DNA of 64,000 nucleotides from Deltaproteobacteria bacterium (GTDB taxonomy: Bacteria; Myxococcota_A; Polyangia; Polyangiales; Ga0077539), in the NCBI GenBank assembly GCA_016218725.1, contig JACRDB010000088.1, forward strand, positions 102,372 through 166,371, written 5' to 3'. Numbering within the stretch: the stretch's first letter is position 1; the number at the start of each line of letters is the position of its first letter. The notes below the pieces were generated by a model that was not told where the DNA came from, searched no databases, and saw only the letters and a list, made by a program, of their open reading frames with translations. Below are positions 61,654 to 64,000 of this stretch, one piece after another. A program made the position numbers and the translations under genes.

Positions 61654-61952
61654 CGCTGACGGAGACGAGGGTCCACGCCCTGGCGCTGGGCACGCTGCGC
61701 GCGAGGCTCGACGCGCGGGCGGCGGTGTACATCGCGAAGTACCCCGCGCTGGACCTCGGGGCGCGCTACCGCTGGGTGACCGAGCGGGTGGCCGAGGCGA
61801 GCTACAACGGCGCCGGGGGCACGCTGGAGCTGGGGGAAGACCGGGTGACGGTGACCCTGGAGCTGCCGTTCTTCGCGATGCTCTACCGGGAGCGCATCGA
61901 GGCCTTTGTGCTCCGGGAGCTCGACGCGCTCGTGCGCGCGGACGCCTCGTGA
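61650..61952 (+). CDS. PHA-granule-type small protein
   Basis: A 100-residue cytosolic protein whose pattern 'RYRWVTERVAEASYNGAGGTLELGEDRVTVTLELPFFAMLYRERIEAFVLRELDALV' (quoted in part: 'GAGGTLELGEDRVTVTLEL') fits the polyhydroxyalkanoic-acid-system family (PHA_gran_rgn). These are small beta-alpha proteins associated with PHA granules or with lipid/coenzyme A pathways. The start and stop overlap the neighbouring genes (ATGA and GTGA), so it is coupled to both. No PHA synthase is in the window, so its role here is unclear; the esterase at 53363-55084 is PHB-depolymerase-like but not adjacent. Confidence 0.6.
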   Translation: MTLTETRVHALALGTLRARLDARAAVYIAKYPALDLGARYRWVTERVAEASYNGAGGTLELGEDRVTVTLELPFFAMLYRERIEAFVLRELDALVRADAS

Positions 61953-63196
61953 CGGCGGCGCCGGAGCCGTTCACGCCGTACCAGCGGAGGCTCTTCGCGT
62001 TCCTGAGCGTGGCGACCTTCTTCGAGGGCTTCGACAACTTCACGCTCACGCAGGTGCTGACGCAGCTCCGGGAGGAGTTTCACCTCTCGCGCACGGCGGG
62101 GGGCTTGCTCCTCGGGGTGGCCAACCTCGGGGCCTCGGCGGCGTTCATCTTGATCCGGGACGCGGACCGCCGGGGGCGCCGGCCGATCCTGGCGCTGACC
62201 ATCTGGGGCTACACGCTGGCCTCGCTGGCGAGCGCGCTGGCGCCTGGGGTGTACCTCTTCGCGCTGTGCCAGTTCGTGGCGAGGGTGTTCCTGCTGGCCG
62301 AGTGGGCCGTGGCGATGATCTACGCCGCGGAGGAGTTCCCGGCCGCCCGCCGCGGCGTGGTGATCGGGGTCATTCAAGCGGTGTCGAGCCTCGGGAGCGT
62401 GGTGTGCGCGGGGGTGGTGCCGCTGCTGGTGAGGCTCCCCTGGGGCTGGCGGAGCGTATACCTGGCGGGCGTGCCGCCGTTGTTGATCATGGCCTTCGCG
62501 CGCAGGAACCTCCGGGAGACCACGCGCTTCGAGGAGGAGAGGAGGGCGGGGCGCACGCTCCCGAGGCCCCTCGGGGGGATCCTCCGGGGGCCCTACCGCC
62601 GGCGGGTGCTGGAGGTGGCGCTGGCGTGGGCGCTGACGTACGTGTGCACGCAGACCGCGGTGAGCTTCTGGAAGGACTACGCGGTGACGGAGCTGCGCCT
62701 CACGGACAAGGCCGCGGGCGGGGTGATCGTGGTGGCGGCGCTGGTGTCCATGCCGCTGGTGTTCGCCGTGGGGCGGGCGATGGACCGGCTGGGCCGCCGC
62801 CGCGGGGCGGCGCTGGTGTACACGGTGACGGCGCTGGGGGTGCTGGGGGCGTACCAGGCCCCGGCGGGGATCGCGCTGACGTGCGCGGTGATCGCGGCGG
62901 TCTTCGGGGTTTCGTCGGTGATCCCGGTGCTCAACGCCTTCACCACGGAGCTCTTCCCGACGGAGATGCGAGCGGACGCCTTCGCGTGGGCCAACAACGT
63001 GCTGGGGCGGGCGACGTACGTGCTGTCCCCGTGGGTCATCGGGTGGCTGGCGGACCGTCCGGGGGTGGGCTACCGCGGGGCCGTGAGCCTCACGGCGCTC
63101 TTTCCCCTCCTGGCGCTGGCGGTGATCCTGGTGTGCTTCCCGGAGACCGCAGGCAAGGAGCTGGAGGAGACCTCAGCGCCCACCGGTGCCCACTGA
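61949..63196 (+). CDS. MFS transporter
   Basis: A 415-residue major-facilitator transporter with about 12 hydrophobic helices. The loop 2-3 motif is 'DADRRGRRPIL' and the matching loop in the second half is 'AMDRLGRRRGAAL', typical of sugar- or organic-acid-type MFS members; 'FFEGFDNFTLTQVL' at the first helix recalls the DGxD motif of aromatic-acid transporters. The end 'CFPETAGKELEE' is the usual PETKG-like motif. The start is a GTG overlapping the previous stop. The substrate cannot be told. The gene ends just before a foreign-looking fragment (63204). Confidence 0.9.
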   Translation: MTAAPEPFTPYQRRLFAFLSVATFFEGFDNFTLTQVLTQLREEFHLSRTAGGLLLGVANLGASAAFILIRDADRRGRRPILALTIWGYTLASLASALAPGVYLFALCQFVARVFLLAEWAVAMIYAAEEFPAARRGVVIGVIQAVSSLGSVVCAGVVPLLVRLPWGWRSVYLAGVPPLLIMAFARRNLRETTRFEEERRAGRTLPRPLGGILRGPYRRRVLEVALAWALTYVCTQTAVSFWKDYAVTELRLTDKAAGGVIVVAALVSMPLVFAVGRAMDRLGRRRGAALVYTVTALGVLGAYQAPAGIALTCAVIAAVFGVSSVIPVLNAFTTELFPTEMRADAFAWANNVLGRATYVLSPWVIGWLADRPGVGYRGAVSLTALFPLLALAVILVCFPETAGKELEETSAPTGAH

Positions 63197-63203
63197 ATGG
63201 TGA

Positions 63204-63533
63204 TTCACCGGCGGGCAGGGAGCCCGCGCCATCCTCAACACCCTCAGCGGCGCCATGGTCGCGTCCCTCACGGAGTCCGCCATGAACATCGAAGACATCC
63301 CCGAGAGCCCTGCGGTCCGCGCCTTGAGGCTCGCACTCGAAGCCAGGGGCGCAGCCCGCGGCAAGGCCGAAGCCGTGCTTGCGGTGCTCTCGGCGCGGTC
63401 GCTCGCGGCCACGGAGCCCCAGGTGACCGCGATCCTCGGCTGCCGCGATGCGGTCGTGCTCGACGCGTGGCTCCGCGTCGTGGCCTCGGTCCCGTCCGTG
63501 GACGCGCTCCTGGGGATCGCCCCGGCGGGGTGA
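63204..63533 (+). pseudogene. C-terminal fragment of the Rpn-like hypothetical family
   Basis: An open frame from just after a TGA at 63201 encodes 'ARAILNTLSGAMVASLTESA' and 'NIEDIPESPAVRALRLALEA', then 'LAVLSARSLAATEPQVTAILGCRDAVVLDAWLRVV' in parts and stops at 63533. The last half matches the final segment of the truncated gene at 52762-53311 ('ARGLRATEGQVTAVLACRD'), so both belong to one family. No start exists at the true beginning; the first ATG is at 63255. Read as a left-over 3' end. The last 30 residues form a helix typical of the family. Confidence 0.6.
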
Positions 63534-63625
63534 ACTGCGACCGTGCGACGCAACCGGTGTCTTCTCGGAGGCGCTGAGGACCGTGCTTGATGCGCGTCCG
63601 CCCCGGTGCCCCGACGTCCGCGGTG

Positions 63626-63826
63626 CGGGTGAGCGCCGTTGTATGACCGTGTTCGATGCGGGTGAGCGCCGTTGTATGACCGTGTTCGATGCGGGTGAGC
63701 GCCGTTGGGTGACCGTGTTCGATGCGGGTGAGCGCCGTTGGGTGACCGTGTTCGATGCGGGTGAGCGCCGTTGTGTGACCGTGTTCGATGCGGGTGAGCG
63801 CCGTTGGGTGACCGTGTTCGATGCGG
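63626..63826. repeat. 33-bp tandem repeat, six units
   Basis: The unit GTGAGCGCCGTTG + two variable bases + GTGACCGTGTTCGATGCGG repeats with an exact 33-bp period at 63629, 63662, 63695, 63728, 63761 and 63794. The variation is concentrated at two neighbouring bases (TA, TA, GG, GG, TG, GG). It has no spacers and so is not a CRISPR. Related units occur at 17974-18100. Confidence 0.9.
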
Positions 63827-64000
63827 CCCACCGGCCCGATGGGCCGGCCTGTTCACGAATGCCAGCCCCCCTGCCGGGGGGCGCTCACGTGGGTTGCAGG
63901 AAGGTAGACGTAGCAAGGGTCTGGAGCGTTGCCGGGATCGGCCCTTGCACCACGTCCGCGACGTTGCGACAGCGAGTGACGGGCATCTGGTGCGAGGGGA
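63827..64000. other. Non-coding right end with hairpins
   Basis: No gene is visible between the tandem repeat and the window edge. CGGCCC/GGGCCG (about 63831-63845) and CCCCCC-TGCC-GGGGGG (about 63867-63882) form hairpins, and GCAAGGG/CCCTTGC pair around 63914-63950. This could continue into a structured element beyond the edge. Confidence 0.4.

Noticed and set aside
63620..63840. The repeat at the right end as a CRISPR array
   Set aside because: Units are contiguous with an exact 33-bp period and no variable spacers; no cas genes are in the window.
63173..63916. Minus-strand protein with repeated R-T-R-S-P-N-G-A-H-P-H units
   Set aside because: The repeat is simply the 33-bp DNA repeat read in a frame; the rest of the frame has no protein-like pattern.

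Overview
The window is very GC-rich and reads as a chromosomal segment of a myxobacterium (phylum Myxococcota, probably Polyangia). The indicators are a C-terminal MYXO-CTERM-type sorting tail (gene at 55120-56637), a GYF/AgmX-like protein of the gliding-motility type, a Pkn-type Ser/Thr kinase, long Cys-rich lipoproteins with Asp/Pro/Thr linkers, an alkyl-DHAP-synthase-like flavoenzyme and an XisH/XisI pair. No rRNA, tRNA, CRISPR array or complete insertion sequence was seen. Start/stop overlaps (ATGA, GTGA, TGATG) are common and define several operons.

Layout. 0-16 kb: a FadL-like porin; a minus-strand operon of a copper-binding (cupredoxin) lipoprotein, a membrane protein and an M1-like peptidase; a subtilase with a membrane tail; enoyl-CoA hydratase; a Ser/Thr kinase; a TPR-TonB receptor with a lipoprotein; ribF with a DUF4912 protein; two small exported proteins. 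16.2-19.2 kb: an accessory patch with xisH-xisI, two orphan genes, a 16-bp palindrome at both sides and a repeat/hairpin cluster. 19.2-24.2 kb: GAF/HD-GYP protein, deoxynucleoside kinase, two membrane-anchored proteins (one a probable PD-(D/E)XK nuclease), then a disturbed stretch with gene remnants and a dense series of RNA-like hairpins. 24.2-40.8 kb: uvrB, a P2-type ATPase, a lipid-metabolism group (acyltransferase, GpsA-like protein, alkyl-DHAP-synthase-like protein), dienelactone hydrolase, the GYF protein and a DUF362 protein. 40.8-56.6 kb: LysR regulator and five very large surface or exported proteins (Stig1-like repeats, a second Cys-rich repeat family, a beta-helix protein, a PSI-domain esterase, a glycosidase). 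56.6-63.2 kb: two DUF4139 proteins on the minus strand; on the plus strand an endonuclease/exonuclease/phosphatase-family lipoprotein, a PHA-granule-type protein and an MFS transporter. The right end carries a gene fragment and a 33-bp tandem repeat.

How the parts fit together. Much of the window serves the cell surface: porin, TonB receptor, proteases, a gliding or envelope protein and outer-membrane lipoproteins. A second theme is membrane lipid synthesis (31.9-37.7 kb). The most unusual material is non-coding: the hairpin array at 23.56-23.82 kb, which I suspect is an orphan transposon-associated guide RNA; a palindrome upstream of uvrB that recurs 0.7 kb away; a 33-bp repeat family shared by two loci 45 kb apart; and a ~170-bp intergenic block present twice. 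On the protein side, the GpsA-like protein lacks the catalytic lysine and the P2-type ATPase lacks two Ca2+ ligands. All assignments come from reading the sequence; no database search was run.
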